This document shows positions 26,598 through 36,115 of a stretch of 64,000 nt of DNA, piece by piece. The notes below the pieces were generated by a model. The model worked only from the letters and a program-made list of their open reading frames with translations. It was not told the origin of the DNA and did no database searches. Position 1 is the stretch's first letter. The number at the start of each line of letters is the position of its first letter. The position numbers and the translations under genes are program-made. Origin of the DNA: Haloplanus salinus (GTDB taxonomy: Archaea; Halobacteriota; Halobacteria; Halobacteriales; Haloferacaceae); NCBI RefSeq assembly GCF_003336245.1, contig NZ_QPHM01000001.1, positions 1,736,001 to 1,800,000 on the forward strand, read 5' to 3'.

Positions 26598-27026
26598 TCA
26601 GTCCTCCATGACGGTCACGACGGGCGACGAGGCGTTCAAAAGGATCGACTGCGTGACGCTCCCGAACAGGACCTTCCCGACCGACGAGCGCTTGCGCCCG
26701 CCGACGACGATGTAGTCCGCGTCCACGTCCGCTGCGTATTCGAGGACGCGCTGTGAAGGTTTGCCGACGAGACCGACGACCTCGTCCGCCTCGACGTCGG
26801 CGTTCGTCACGGCCTCCCCGGCGATGGTCTCCGCCAGCGACTCGATCTGCTCCATGTCCAGACTCTTGCCGCTCGCCTCGTACGACGCGCGCTCGAGGTC
26901 CCGAAACTCGGATTCCGAGAGCGTGTGGACGACGTGGAGCGAGAGACCGTGGGCGTCGGCCGTCTTTCGTCCTTCGTTCACGATCCGTTCCCCGCCCGAT
27001 CGGTCGACTGCGGCGACAACTACCAT
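26598..27026 (-). CDS. Universal stress protein, UspA family
   Basis: A 142-residue UspA domain beginning MVVVAAVDRSGGERIVNEG. The ATP-binding motif G-2x-G-9x-G(S/T) appears near the end as VVGGRKRSSVGKVLFGSVTQSIL. The protein is probably an ATP-binding homodimer. It lies inside the carboxylate cluster, between crotonase and D-lactate-dehydrogenase-type genes, all on the minus strand, so it may be co-expressed with them. Confidence 0.92.
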   Translation of the reverse strand: MVVVAAVDRSGGERIVNEGRKTADAHGLSLHVVHTLSESEFRDLERASYEASGKSLDMEQIESLAETIAGEAVTNADVEADEVVGLVGKPSQRVLEYAADVDADYIVVGGRKRSSVGKVLFGSVTQSILLNASSPVVTVMED

Positions 27027-27082
27027 CTCTATTCGAGGCCCGACGCCGGATGAATTAAGTGTTGTGCCGATCGCCGGCCGGT

Positions 27083-30000
27083 TCAGACGAGCGCTTCGGC
27101 GAGGGCTTCGACCGGCGTCGGGGGTTTTTCGTCGTAGTGGTCGCCGAGTTGGGTGCGACAGGAGGCGCCGGGGGCGACGACCCGGTCGCCCGGACTGTCG
27201 TCGACCTGATCGAAGAGGATCGATCCGATGGCCTTGCTCATGGAGAAATGTTCGGCCTCGTAGCCGAAGGAGCCGGACATGCCACAGCAGCCCGAATCGA
27301 GGGGGTCGACCGCGTAGCCGGCGCGGCGCAACACGCCGACCGCGTGGTGGTCTTTCTTCGTCGCCTTCTGGTGGCAGTGGCCGTGGTAGGTGAGCGTCGT
27401 CGCCGGCGCGTCGGCGTCGAGGGACTCGTCGAGGCGGTGGGCGTCCAGATACTCCATGATCCCGTAGCTGTTTGCAGCGACGGTTTCGACGTCGTCGGAC
27501 AGCGTCCGACTGCCCGAGGAGCGTGCTCCCTCGCTGTCCTCGCCCGAGAGGAGGTCGAGGTAGTCGGACTGGAACATCACCGCGTCGGAGGGTTCGACGA
27601 CGACCACGTCCCAGCCGTCGCGGACCCGCGGCGCCAGCGCCTCGACGTTCGTCGCCGCCTGGTCGCGTGCCAAGTCGAGGAAGCCCTTCGAGTGTGGGGG
27701 TCGACCGCTCCCGGTCACGTCGTCGGGAATCTCGACGTGGACGTTCGCGGCCTCGAGGACCCTGACGGCGGCTTTGCCCGCAGCCGGCGCGTTGTACGTT
27801 GTGTACGTGTCGGGAAAGAGCAACACCTTGTGGTCGGCCTCGCGCTCGCTCACGCGCGCGCCGCCGCGGTTCTCGAACCAGTCGACGAACGTCTCGCTGT
27901 GGAAGGTCGGCAGCGAGCGGTCCTTCGCGATGCCGATGGTCTTCTCCATGATCGCTCGCGACCCCGGCACCTTCGCCGCCCAGTTCGAGAGGGGGGCGAG
28001 CGCCGATCCCAGCGCGTTCAGCGCGTCGATGTTCGCGAACAACTTATCCCGGAGGCTGGAGCCGTGGCGCTGGTGGTACTCGTTCGCCACCTCGACTTTC
28101 ATTTTGGCGAGGTCGACCTCGCTGGGGCAGTCCTTCGAACAGCCCTTGCAGCCGATACAGAGGTCGAGCACTTCGTGCATGAACTCCACGTCGAACTGCT
28201 CCTCGTCGTCCAGATTCCCGCTCATGGCCTGCCGGAGCAGGTTCGCCCGGCCGCGGGTGCTGGTGATCTCCTCCTGGCTGGCGCGGTAGGTCGGACACAT
28301 GACGCCGCCCCCGGTCTCCTGGGCGCTCCGACAGCCACCACAGCCGTGACAGAGTTCGGCCATGCCCTGGAAGCCGTTGTCGTTGTCCCAGTTCAGCGCG
28401 GGATCGAACCCGGCGTCGAAGTCGTACTCCGCGTCGAAGCGGAGGTTCTCGGTCATGTCGACGTCGCCACAGACGGTGCCGGGGTTGAGCAGCCAGTTGG
28501 GGTCGACGGCCGTCTTCAGGTCCCGAAAGGCGTTCCAGAGGTGATCGCCGTACAGCTTCCGGTTCCACTGCGTTCGCGCCCGGCCGTCGCCGTGTTCGCC
28601 CGAGACGGAGCCGTCGTATCTGACCGCGAGGTCGGTCGCGGCGTCGGCGATGGACTCCATCTGTGCGATGCCCTCTTCGGTCTTCGTATCGACCAGCGGG
28701 CGGACGTGGATACAGCCGGGGCCGGCGTGAGCGTAGAAGCTGCCGATGGTGTCGTGATCCTCGAACACCTGCTGGAAGTCGGCGATGAACTCCGGGAGGT
28801 GTTTCGGCGGCACCGCCACGTCCTCGATGAAGGCGATGTGTTTGGCGTCGGTCGTCCGCGAGAGCAGGATGGGCGTCGACGCCTTCCGCATCTTCCAGAA
28901 GTCCTTCTGGTCTTTCTCCTCGTAGGCTTCGAGACCGTCGAACGCGATGTCGCCGACGCGGTCCTCGAGCAGCGCCCCCACCTTCTCGCGGCGTTCCTCG
29001 TCGTCGTCGGCGTAGAACTCCACGAGCAGGAACGTGTCCGTCCGCTCCGGGAGCAGGTTGATGACGTCCTTGAACTCGTCGAGTTCGCGCGCCAGGTCGA
29101 CGAGGACGCCGTCGAGCACCTCCAGCGCCGCGGGTTCGTGTTCGAGGATGTTGTCGACGTCCTCCATCGCCTCGAGGAGGCCGTCGTACGTCAGGAGGCC
29201 GAGTGCCTTCTTCTCGGGCAGGGGTTCGAGCGAGACGGTCACCTCGGTGACGACGGCGAGGGTCCCTTCGCTGCCGACGATCAGGCGGGCGAGGTTGACC
29301 GATCCCGACTTGGCCTCGTCGACCAAGACGTCGAAGGCGTAGCCCGAGACGTTGCGTTTCAGGTCCGGGAACCGCTCCTCGACGTGGTCGCTCTCCTCCT
29401 CGACGATGCGGTGGGCCTCGGCGTAGAGGCGTTCCTCCACGTTCCCGTCGGGGTCGGCGCCGGCTTCGAGTTCCGCCAGGGTCACCTCGCCGAGGGTCGT
29501 CACCGTGCCGTCCGCGAGGACGACTTCCAGTTCTTCGACGTAGGCGTCGGTCTTCCCGTAGAGCAGCGAATGCGCGCCGGTCGTGTTGTTGCCGACGGCG
29601 CCGCCCATCGCGCTCCGGTTCGCCGTCGACGGGTCGGGCGCGAACTTCAGGTCGTGGGGTTCGAGTTCCCGGTTGAGTTCGGCGAGGATGGCGCCGGACT
29701 GCGTGCGTGCCAGCCGGCTCTCGGGGTCGACCTCCAACACGCCGTCCATGTGCCGCGTAAAGTCGAGGACGACTGCCTCGTTGACGGTCTGGCCGGCGAG
29801 ACTGGTCCCGCCGCCACGCGGGAGGACTTGAATCTCGCGGTCGGCGCAGTACTCGACCACCGCGGCGACGTCCGCGGTCGAGGTGGGGTAGACGACGCCG
29901 ACGGGCGTCACTTCGTAGATGCTCGCGTCGGTGGCGTAGAGTTGCCGGGAGTAGTCGTCGAACCGTACGTCGCCCGCGATCAGGTCGTCGAGGTCGCTCG

Positions 30001-30100
30001 CCAGCCCCGGCCGTTCGACCGAGTCGTCGCGGTGGTCGTAGTTCGCTCGATGGTCGGCTACCGGACCGCCGTCGTCCGACGGTGTGTCGCTTTTTGCCAT
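27083..30100 (-). CDS. FAD-linked oxidase fused to an Fe-S/CCG subunit (D-lactate dehydrogenase/glycolate oxidase type)
   Basis: A 1005-residue fusion of GlcD-like and GlcF-like parts. Residues 60-280 are an FAD_binding_4 domain (VLPRGGGTSLAGQTVNEAVV, then MGGAVGNNTTGAHSLLYGKT). Residues 300-550 are the FAD oxidase C-terminal domain. Two ferredoxin-like 4Fe-4S motifs follow near residues 585 (CHGCGGC) and 648 (CIGCKGCSKDCP). CCG-type segments occur at the end (YHGHCHQKA, then DSGCCGMSGSFG near 935). Such enzymes oxidise D-2-hydroxyacids and pass electrons to quinones or a redox carrier. Substrate specificity is open. Confidence 0.9.
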   Translation of the reverse strand: MAKSDTPSDDGGPVADHRANYDHRDDSVERPGLASDLDDLIAGDVRFDDYSRQLYATDASIYEVTPVGVVYPTSTADVAAVVEYCADREIQVLPRGGGTSLAGQTVNEAVVLDFTRHMDGVLEVDPESRLARTQSGAILAELNRELEPHDLKFAPDPSTANRSAMGGAVGNNTTGAHSLLYGKTDAYVEELEVVLADGTVTTLGEVTLAELEAGADPDGNVEERLYAEAHRIVEEESDHVEERFPDLKRNVSGYAFDVLVDEAKSGSVNLARLIVGSEGTLAVVTEVTVSLEPLPEKKALGLLTYDGLLEAMEDVDNILEHEPAALEVLDGVLVDLARELDEFKDVINLLPERTDTFLLVEFYADDDEERREKVGALLEDRVGDIAFDGLEAYEEKDQKDFWKMRKASTPILLSRTTDAKHIAFIEDVAVPPKHLPEFIADFQQVFEDHDTIGSFYAHAGPGCIHVRPLVDTKTEEGIAQMESIADAATDLAVRYDGSVSGEHGDGRARTQWNRKLYGDHLWNAFRDLKTAVDPNWLLNPGTVCGDVDMTENLRFDAEYDFDAGFDPALNWDNDNGFQGMAELCHGCGGCRSAQETGGGVMCPTYRASQEEITSTRGRANLLRQAMSGNLDDEEQFDVEFMHEVLDLCIGCKGCSKDCPSEVDLAKMKVEVANEYHQRHGSSLRDKLFANIDALNALGSALAPLSNWAAKVPGSRAIMEKTIGIAKDRSLPTFHSETFVDWFENRGGARVSEREADHKVLLFPDTYTTYNAPAAGKAAVRVLEAANVHVEIPDDVTGSGRPPHSKGFLDLARDQAATNVEALAPRVRDGWDVVVVEPSDAVMFQSDYLDLLSGEDSEGARSSGSRTLSDDVETVAANSYGIMEYLDAHRLDESLDADAPATTLTYHGHCHQKATKKDHHAVGVLRRAGYAVDPLDSGCCGMSGSFGYEAEHFSMSKAIGSILFDQVDDSPGDRVVAPGASCRTQLGDHYDEKPPTPVEALAEALV

Positions 30101-30226
30101 GATGGTAAGATTATGCGTGACTCGTCTCGAACGCGCCTAAGTGTATTGATTCGTGTTGGACCGTCACACAGCGCACGGCGTCTTCCACCCGAACAGTCGT
30201 TTCACTCGTCGCGCGGCCGTCCCGGC

Positions 30227-31051
30227 TCAGACGCCCGCCATCCCGGAGTACCGGTCGAGCAGGTACTCGCGTCCCTCGAGCATGTCCTCGAGCGTGCCGA
30301 ACGCGAGCATGTAGTGGCCGTCGTAGCCGCTCCCCTCGATCAGTTGGAACATGGCGTCGAAGTCGAGGTCACCCTCGCCGGGGGCGAGATGTTCCTCCAC
30401 GTCACCGTGGTTGTCGTTGAGTCGGACCTCCGCACAGAGGTCCGGGCCGAGCGCCTCGAAGTAGCCGTCGATGTCCTCGGGGAACTGCCGGGCGTGTGGC
30501 GGGTTGAACGCCCACCCCAGACCGTCGGCCTCCAGGTCGTCGAAGTAGCCGGTCACCTCGTCGAGCGTGACGGGGACGTAGTGCATCTCCGAGGCGTCGG
30601 GTTCGACGTTGTGATTCTCCAACAGGAGGTCCGGTTCGGCGTCCGCGGCGTACTCGATGGCACGGGTTAGCCGCGCCTTGCTGGCCGCGACGCGTGCCTC
30701 GTAGTCGTCGGTGAAGTGGTAGCCGCCGTGGACGATGACGCGGTCCGCGCCGACCAGATCGCCGATGTCGACGTAGGCCCGTAGGTACGCGTCGACGGCG
30801 TCGTCGACGTGGGCGGACGTCTCCGCGACGTTCACCGCCGAGAGCGTGTGCAGCCCGAGGCTGATGTCGTGGTTCGTGCACGTCTCCCGGATCGACGTTA
30901 CCTCGTCGTCGTCGTAGCCGTCGGGATCGATGGGCGTGGAGTCGAGGCAGACGTCGACGTAGTGAACGTCGTTCCCGGCGGCCCATTCGACCGCTTCAGC
31001 GATGCTCAGTCCCTGTCCGGTGTCGACGCCGATCCGCTCTGTGAGTGTCAT
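30227..31051 (-). CDS. TIM-barrel sugar isomerase/epimerase-family protein
   Basis: With ATG 31051 the protein has 274 residues. Metal-binding patterns of xylose-isomerase-like TIM barrels appear: GLHTLSAVN, VHGGYHF, LLENHNVEP (Glu ligand), FNPPHARQFPED, EVRLNDNHGD and a terminal GEGDLDFDAMF. These are features of AP-endonuclease-2/IolE/hydroxypyruvate-isomerase-like enzymes. The reaction is unknown; an isomerase acting on a 2-oxo or hydroxy acid would fit the cluster. It is divergent from the CoA-transferase at 31176, with a 124-base shared promoter region. Confidence 0.82.
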   Translation of the reverse strand: MTLTERIGVDTGQGLSIAEAVEWAAGNDVHYVDVCLDSTPIDPDGYDDDEVTSIRETCTNHDISLGLHTLSAVNVAETSAHVDDAVDAYLRAYVDIGDLVGADRVIVHGGYHFTDDYEARVAASKARLTRAIEYAADAEPDLLLENHNVEPDASEMHYVPVTLDEVTGYFDDLEADGLGWAFNPPHARQFPEDIDGYFEALGPDLCAEVRLNDNHGDVEEHLAPGEGDLDFDAMFQLIEGSGYDGHYMLAFGTLEDMLEGREYLLDRYSGMAGV

Positions 31052-31175
31052 GTGACCACTTTCCACCCCGGCGTACGCGGTACGACGCATAAAACCGACC
31101 GGTAGCCACGGAGTGGTCGACGCCCCCATGCGATCGAACAGCAAGAGTTTATGAGTCCGGTTGGATACAGGGGGC

Positions 31176-32363
31176 ATGGCAGAGACTGGACCACTGTCCG
31201 ACCTGACCGTTGTGGAACTGACGGTACACCGTGCAGCCCCGTTTTGTGGCGCCCTCCTCGCCGACATGGGTGCCGACGTGATCAAAGTCGAACGCCCGGG
31301 CGTCGGTGACCCGGCGCGCAGCCAGGGGGTCGGTCCCGACGGGAAGTCCGCGTACTTCATGGTGAACAACCGGAACAAGAAGTCGGTCACGCTGGACCTG
31401 AAGTCGGACGCGGGGCAGGAGGCGATGCTCGAACTCCTCGCCGGCGCCGACGTGTTCATCGAGAACTTCTCGCTCGGCGTCCCCGAACGGCTCGGCGTCG
31501 GCTACGACGACGTGACGGCGGTCAACGAGGACATCGTCTACGCGAGCATCAAAGGCTACGGCAAGACCGGGCCGCTGAAAGAAAAGAAGGGGCTCGACCT
31601 CATCCTGCAGGCCGAGGGCGGGATCATGTCCGTGACGGGACCGGAGGATGGCGACCCCGTGAAGGTCGGCCAGGCGCTCGGCGACCTCAACACCGGCCTG
31701 CTCACTACCATCGGCATCCTCGCGCGCCTCTACGAGCGCGAGCGGACCGGCGAGGGCGGCCAGTTCGACGTCGGCCTGTACGACGCCGTCGTCTCCTTCC
31801 TCAACGAGTACATCACCAACTACTCGATGACCGGCGAGGTGCCGGGCACCCAGGGGACGAGCCACCAGACATCGGTTCCGTACCAGCTGTTCGAGACGAA
31901 GGACAGCCACATCGTGACCGGCGTCGGGAGCGACGAGCGCTGGGACGACTTCGTCGAGGCACTCGGACGCGAGGAACTCGCCGAGTATCCGACCAACGCC
32001 GACCGCGTCGAACACAAAGAGACGGTCGTCTCCATCATTCAAGAGGAGTTCCGCACGGAGACAACCGACTACTGGCTCGACCGGCTCACGGAGTACGGCT
32101 TCCCCAACGGCCCGATGAACAACGTCGAGGACGTGGTTCGGAACGAACAGAGCGAGGCCCGTGGTCTCGTCGAGGAACACGACGACCCGGACTGGGGCGA
32201 CTGTCTCATGCCCGGGCACCCGATCCACTTCCCGGATCACGACACGTCGATCCGGTCGCCGGCGCCGCGACTCGGCGACGACGTCGACGACGTGTTCGGC
32301 GACATCGCCGACGAGGAACAGGTCGAAGCGTGGCGCGAGGGCGGCGCCTTCGGCGACGACTGA
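31176..32363 (+). CDS. Family III (CaiB/BaiF) CoA-transferase, second copy
   Basis: Starting at ATG 31176 (a TATA-like TTTATG lies about 25 bases upstream) the protein has 395 residues. It opens with LTVVELTVHRAAPFCGALLA and ADMGADVIKVERPGVGDPAR. The catalytic Asp is probably Asp170 in GQALGDLNTGLLTTIGILA, close to Asp169 of formyl-CoA transferase. It is only distantly similar to the CoA-transferase at 23.4 kb, so two different CoA donor/acceptor pairs are likely. It is the only plus-strand gene in the cluster and faces the end of tctB. Confidence 0.92.
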   Translation: MAETGPLSDLTVVELTVHRAAPFCGALLADMGADVIKVERPGVGDPARSQGVGPDGKSAYFMVNNRNKKSVTLDLKSDAGQEAMLELLAGADVFIENFSLGVPERLGVGYDDVTAVNEDIVYASIKGYGKTGPLKEKKGLDLILQAEGGIMSVTGPEDGDPVKVGQALGDLNTGLLTTIGILARLYERERTGEGGQFDVGLYDAVVSFLNEYITNYSMTGEVPGTQGTSHQTSVPYQLFETKDSHIVTGVGSDERWDDFVEALGREELAEYPTNADRVEHKETVVSIIQEEFRTETTDYWLDRLTEYGFPNGPMNNVEDVVRNEQSEARGLVEEHDDPDWGDCLMPGHPIHFPDHDTSIRSPAPRLGDDVDDVFGDIADEEQVEAWREGGAFGDD

Positions 32364-32444
32364 GCCGGACGACCGCGGGCTTTTTGCGACTCGACCCGAC
32401 GGGGCGTGGGTGTCGAAACGACGAAGACGAAGCGGGACCGCGCG

Positions 32445-33014
32445 TCAGAAGAGGTTCGCGGCCCAGATGCTGATCTCACGGAACGGCCCGCTCCCGTACG
32501 GAAGCGCGATGTTCACCACGTTCCGGAAGAGGAAGAAAACGACGAGGCCGGTCACGAGGCTGAACACCGTCAGCTTCACCATGTCGCGGTAGCCGATAGC
32601 GTAGGAGAACGCGAACAGGAAGATGGGTGCCGAGACGAAGAAGCCGACGTAGTCCTGCGAGAGGAAGAACGCGACGGAGAGCGCGATGGCGAGGAGGTAC
32701 TTCCGCTGTTTCTCCGAGAGGGTCGTGACCTCGCTGGAGAGCGAGGGAACGACCGATTCGCCCCGTTTTCGTGCCCGCCTGTAGAGCAGGAAGAGGTTCA
32801 ACAGGCCGGCAACGAGGATGACGATCAGGGCCGCACGCGGCCAGATGGTCGCCCCGGGGTCGTACTGCGAGATGCGATTGCCCGCGAACTGCTCCGAGAG
32901 GACGAGAAACGCCACGGCGAAGACGAGAAACAGCACCGTGATGCCGATGTCGCGGCTGACGCTCGGCGGTGCCTGCTCGCGGAGCGTCTCCACGGCGCCC
33001 TCTTTTTCGCTCAT
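32445..33014 (-). CDS. tctB: Tripartite tricarboxylate transporter, small membrane subunit TctB
   Basis: A 189-residue membrane protein with four or five hydrophobic helices (IGITVLFLVFAVAFLVL, ALIVILVAGLLNLFLLY, YLLAIALSVAFFL, FVSAPIFLFAFSYAIGY, VFSLVTGLVVFFLF). TctB proteins stabilise the large TctA channel. The ATG overlaps the tctA stop (ATGA), showing strict coupling. The cytoplasmic loop between helices 2 and 3 is basic and acidic mixed. Confidence 0.92.
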   Translation of the reverse strand: MSEKEGAVETLREQAPPSVSRDIGITVLFLVFAVAFLVLSEQFAGNRISQYDPGATIWPRAALIVILVAGLLNLFLLYRRARKRGESVVPSLSSEVTTLSEKQRKYLLAIALSVAFFLSQDYVGFFVSAPIFLFAFSYAIGYRDMVKLTVFSLVTGLVVFFLFRNVVNIALPYGSGPFREISIWAANLF

Positions 33015-34606
33015 TGTTCGAGCTCCGTCAAGCCGAGCTGTTCACGAATCCGGTCGCCGAACTGTGTGCTATCCATGATCAGTGGGATGAAGAACGTCAA
33101 CACCGCGAGGGTGATCATCACCGCCGACACGGGCCGCTGGAAGAACACCATCCAGTCGCCGCCGGCCTTGGTGAGGCTGCGGCGCAGGCTGGGCTCGGCC
33201 AACGGCCCGAGCACGAGGCCGATGACCATCGGTGCCACGGAGTAGTTGTACTTCTCCAGATAGTAGGCCGCGACGCCGAAGATGAACATCGTCCACAGGT
33301 CGGCCATGATGTTCCGGGTGGCGAACGCCCCGACCACGGTGAAGATGACGATGAGCGATAACAACAGCTCCCGCGGGATGTGGCGCACCTGCAGGAACAG
33401 CTTGACGACGGGCTTGTTCAAGAGGAGGATCGCCACGTTCGCCAGCAGGAGCGCGGCGAAGATGGTGTACACCAGCGGTCCCTGCTGGTCGATCAGCGAG
33501 GGGCCGGGGCGGATGCCGTGCAGGATGAACGCCGCGAGGATGACCGCCGTGGTCGCACTGCCGGGGATGCCGAGCGTCAGGAGCGGGACGAACGCCCCGC
33601 TCGCGGCGGCGTTGTTCGCCGTCTCGGGGGCGGCGACGCCCTCGGGCACGCCGGAACCGAACTTCTCGCGGACGCTTTTGGGCACCAGTCGCTGGCCGAA
33701 GGTGTAGCCAAAGAGGGCGCCGGTCGTCGCGCCCGCGCCGGGCAGGACGCCGATGATCGTGCCCATGACGGAGTTGACGCCGAGGATGCGGCCGAAGCGT
33801 TTGAAGTAGCTGAGCGGGGGAAACATCGATCCGGACGTGGCCTGGCTGAGGTCCGACCCGCCGCCCTCGCCGCCGCCGCCACCGATCAGACTCCCGCCGC
33901 TCTGGATCTGTTTCAGCACCTCGGAGAACGCGAACACGCCGAGGATGACGGGGATGAAGTCGATGCCGCTGGCGAGGTAGTTGCTCTCGAACGTGAAGCG
34001 GGGGACGCCCGTGAGGGGGTCGAACCCGAACACGCCGAGGAAGAGTCCGAAGCACATCATCATCGTCGCCTTCGTGATGTTGCCGGCGCCGATGGTGGAG
34101 ACGAGCGCGAGACCGAGCAGGATGACCGCGAAGAACTCGGGGTCGGAGAGCTGAATCGCGAACTCGGCGAGCAGCGGCGAGAAGAAAATCAGGATGAGCG
34201 TGCCGACGATGCCGCCGAAGGCCGAGGCGAACACCGCCGTGCTGATGGCTTCCCGCAACTGCCCGTTCTGGTTCATCGGGTAGCCGTCGAGGGTCGTCAT
34301 GATCGCCTCCGGCGCGCCGGGCACCTTGAACAGGATTGCGCTGATCGACCCGGCGTACACCGCGGCCGCGTAGATGACCGCGAGCATCATGATGCCCGAG
34401 TCCGGTGCCATCGCGTAGGTGATCGGGACCATCAACACGACGGTCATCGTCCCGTTCAGCCCCGGGATCGCACCGCTCATCATGCCCAGCGTGATGCCGA
34501 TGGCAAACAGGAACATGTTGAACGGCGTGAGGACGTTTCCAAACCCGGCGATCAGGTCCTGGATGACCAGCGGGACGGCTCCGGAGGCGACGGTGTCTAC
34601 GACCAT
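33011..34606 (-). CDS. tctA: Tripartite tricarboxylate transporter, large membrane subunit TctA
   Basis: From ATG 34606 the protein has 531 residues with about 11-12 hydrophobic helices. Family motifs are present: GAIPGLNGTMTVVLMVPITY (residues 44-63), KVPGAPEAIMTTLDGYPM, GVLPGAGATTGALFGYTFGQ, GVAAPETANNAAASGAF and LTLGIPGSATTAVI. A Gly/Ser-rich loop (QSGGSLIGGGGGEGGGS) interrupts the middle. TctA forms the secondary, ion-coupled channel for carboxylates delivered by TctC. The longer upstream frame to 34879 reads as Arg/Ser-rich noise. Confidence 0.95.
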   Translation of the reverse strand: MVVDTVASGAVPLVIQDLIAGFGNVLTPFNMFLFAIGITLGMMSGAIPGLNGTMTVVLMVPITYAMAPDSGIMMLAVIYAAAVYAGSISAILFKVPGAPEAIMTTLDGYPMNQNGQLREAISTAVFASAFGGIVGTLILIFFSPLLAEFAIQLSDPEFFAVILLGLALVSTIGAGNITKATMMMCFGLFLGVFGFDPLTGVPRFTFESNYLASGIDFIPVILGVFAFSEVLKQIQSGGSLIGGGGGEGGGSDLSQATSGSMFPPLSYFKRFGRILGVNSVMGTIIGVLPGAGATTGALFGYTFGQRLVPKSVREKFGSGVPEGVAAPETANNAAASGAFVPLLTLGIPGSATTAVILAAFILHGIRPGPSLIDQQGPLVYTIFAALLLANVAILLLNKPVVKLFLQVRHIPRELLLSLIVIFTVVGAFATRNIMADLWTMFIFGVAAYYLEKYNYSVAPMVIGLVLGPLAEPSLRRSLTKAGGDWMVFFQRPVSAVMITLAVLTFFIPLIMDSTQFGDRIREQLGLTELEQ

Positions 34607-34787
34607 CCGGTCCCTCCGACTTCGGGGGGTCCGAGCGATCGGTGGGCGGCATGCGCTACGGCCGGCCGACCGCAGTTCGACGTTGTTGGTACAGTTTTCG
34701 TATGACTCATGTGGCGTGTGTGGCTTCTGAAATACCTGAGATGTGATTCGAATCGAAGGCTCGTGCGCCGCCGCCGGCGCCGTCGCC

Positions 34788-35897
34788 CTACATGTCGAGC
34801 ACTTCGACGACCTGCTCGTAGATGCTGACTTCGTTGGCCATCGTGTCACGGAAGCCTTCGGGGCCCTGGTAGCCCTCACGGAAGTACAGGAGCGTCTCCT
34901 GTTCGAGCTCTTGGTACTGGTCGCTGCCCATACCGAGCTGGACGAAGTCGGACCAGAACTGCGTGACCTCGTCCGGGGTACCCGCCTTGACGTTGAAGCC
35001 TCGTGAGAGGCCGTAGGTCACGTCCCAGCCGTTTTCGACGGTCGTCGGCACGTCCGGGAAGTCGTCGAGGCGCTCCTCGACGCCGACGACGATCAGGCTG
35101 ATGTCGCCGGCCTCGTACTGCGACTGCAGCTCCTGAATCTCGCCGTACGCGGCGTCGATTTCGCCCGAGATGGTGTCGGTCGTCATCCGGCCCGCGTCCT
35201 GGTAGGTGACGATGTTGGTGTTGTCGATGATGTCGGCCGCGTCGGCGAGGAGCACGGCGAACGCCGCACCGGTCACGCCACCGACGGCGCCGATGTTGAC
35301 CGTCTCGCCGCCCTGGGCCTTCTCGACGAGCGAGCTGATGTCGTCGTGGCCGGTGCCGTCGCGGCCACTGGAGTAGAGCCAGCTCGTGTCGTGCTGGACG
35401 CGGGCGACGTAGCCCCAGTCGTCGAGCGTGAAGTCCGCCTGCCCCGTCGCGATGTGCGGCGAGATGGAGTTGGTGCTCGGGAAGAGCGTGTAGCCGTCCG
35501 CGGGGTTGTTCAGCACGCGGCGGGCGGCGTTTAGGCCGTTCGCGCCGGTGATGTTCTCGAACGTCAGGTTGACGTCGACGCCCTGTTCGGACGCGAGTTC
35601 CTGTGCGGGGTTCATGACACCGCGCGTCATGGTGTCGGTGCCGCCACCGGCGCCCCACGGGATGATGACGCGAACGTTGCGGTCCGGTCGCCACGAGGAG
35701 TCGGTGAAGTCCGGGCCGCCTCCACCGTCGCCGCCGTCGCCACCGCCGCCGTCACCGTCGCCGCCGTCGCCGCCGTCGCCACCGTCACCGTCACTGCCGT
35801 CACCGCCACCGCCACCGCCGGAACAACCGGCGACGCCGACGAGTCCGACCGTTCCCGCTGCCTGCAACATCCGCCGTCTGCTGAGTTTCGATCGCAT
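34788..35897 (-). CDS. tctC: Tripartite tricarboxylate transporter substrate-binding lipoprotein TctC
   Basis: A 369-residue binding protein. SRRRMLQAAGTVGLVGVAGCSGG carries a twin-arginine-type start and a lipobox (VAGC), followed by a Gly/Asp tether. The mature part matches TctC/BugT proteins: VRVIIPWGAGGGTDTMTR, the ENITGANGLNAARRVLNNPADGYTLF segment, IGAVGGVTGAAF, then IDAAYGEIQELQ. Bug proteins bind diverse carboxylates (citrate, tartrate, terephthalate, aromatic acids). A GC-rich 181-base gap separates it from tctA and may limit read-through so that more TctC than TctAB is made. Confidence 0.94.
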   Translation of the reverse strand: MRSKLSRRRMLQAAGTVGLVGVAGCSGGGGGGDGSDGDGGDGGDGGDGDGGGGDGGDGGGGPDFTDSSWRPDRNVRVIIPWGAGGGTDTMTRGVMNPAQELASEQGVDVNLTFENITGANGLNAARRVLNNPADGYTLFPSTNSISPHIATGQADFTLDDWGYVARVQHDTSWLYSSGRDGTGHDDISSLVEKAQGGETVNIGAVGGVTGAAFAVLLADAADIIDNTNIVTYQDAGRMTTDTISGEIDAAYGEIQELQSQYEAGDISLIVVGVEERLDDFPDVPTTVENGWDVTYGLSRGFNVKAGTPDEVTQFWSDFVQLGMGSDQYQELEQETLLYFREGYQGPEGFRDTMANEVSIYEQVVEVLDM

Positions 35898-35926
35898 AGG
35901 CAATCGTTAACAAGCGCTCTGCGATA

Positions 35927-35940
35927 AATAGTTTACTATT
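35927..35940 (-). promoter_or_regulatory. Palindrome over the tctC promoter
   Basis: AATAGT-TT-ACTATT is an inverted repeat. Read on the minus strand, TATTTATC at 35924-35931 is a good TATA box about 28 nt before the tctC ATG at 35897, and the palindrome overlaps its upstream edge and the BRE. This looks like an operator for substrate-dependent control of the transporter; no regulator gene is adjacent. Confidence 0.5.
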
Positions 35941-36115
35941 AAAGTTCATCGGGAACCAAATTACGTTAACGAAAATATATGCAGCAACCGTCGAAGCTCG
36001 GGCGGTGTGTGCCCCCACCGACCAATCGCGGTCGACGGATAACCGTCTGGGACACTGCAACACACGTCCGACCCCGAAACGTCCCCGTGGCGGCGGTGCC
36101 GTCCGCTTCCCGTCG

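Noticed and set aside
27059-30670. 1203-residue plus-strand open frame
   Set aside because: It is the antisense of the D-lactate-dehydrogenase-type fusion and its neighbour; composition is Arg/Val/Gly-rich, and no family motif appears. High GC third positions create such shadows.
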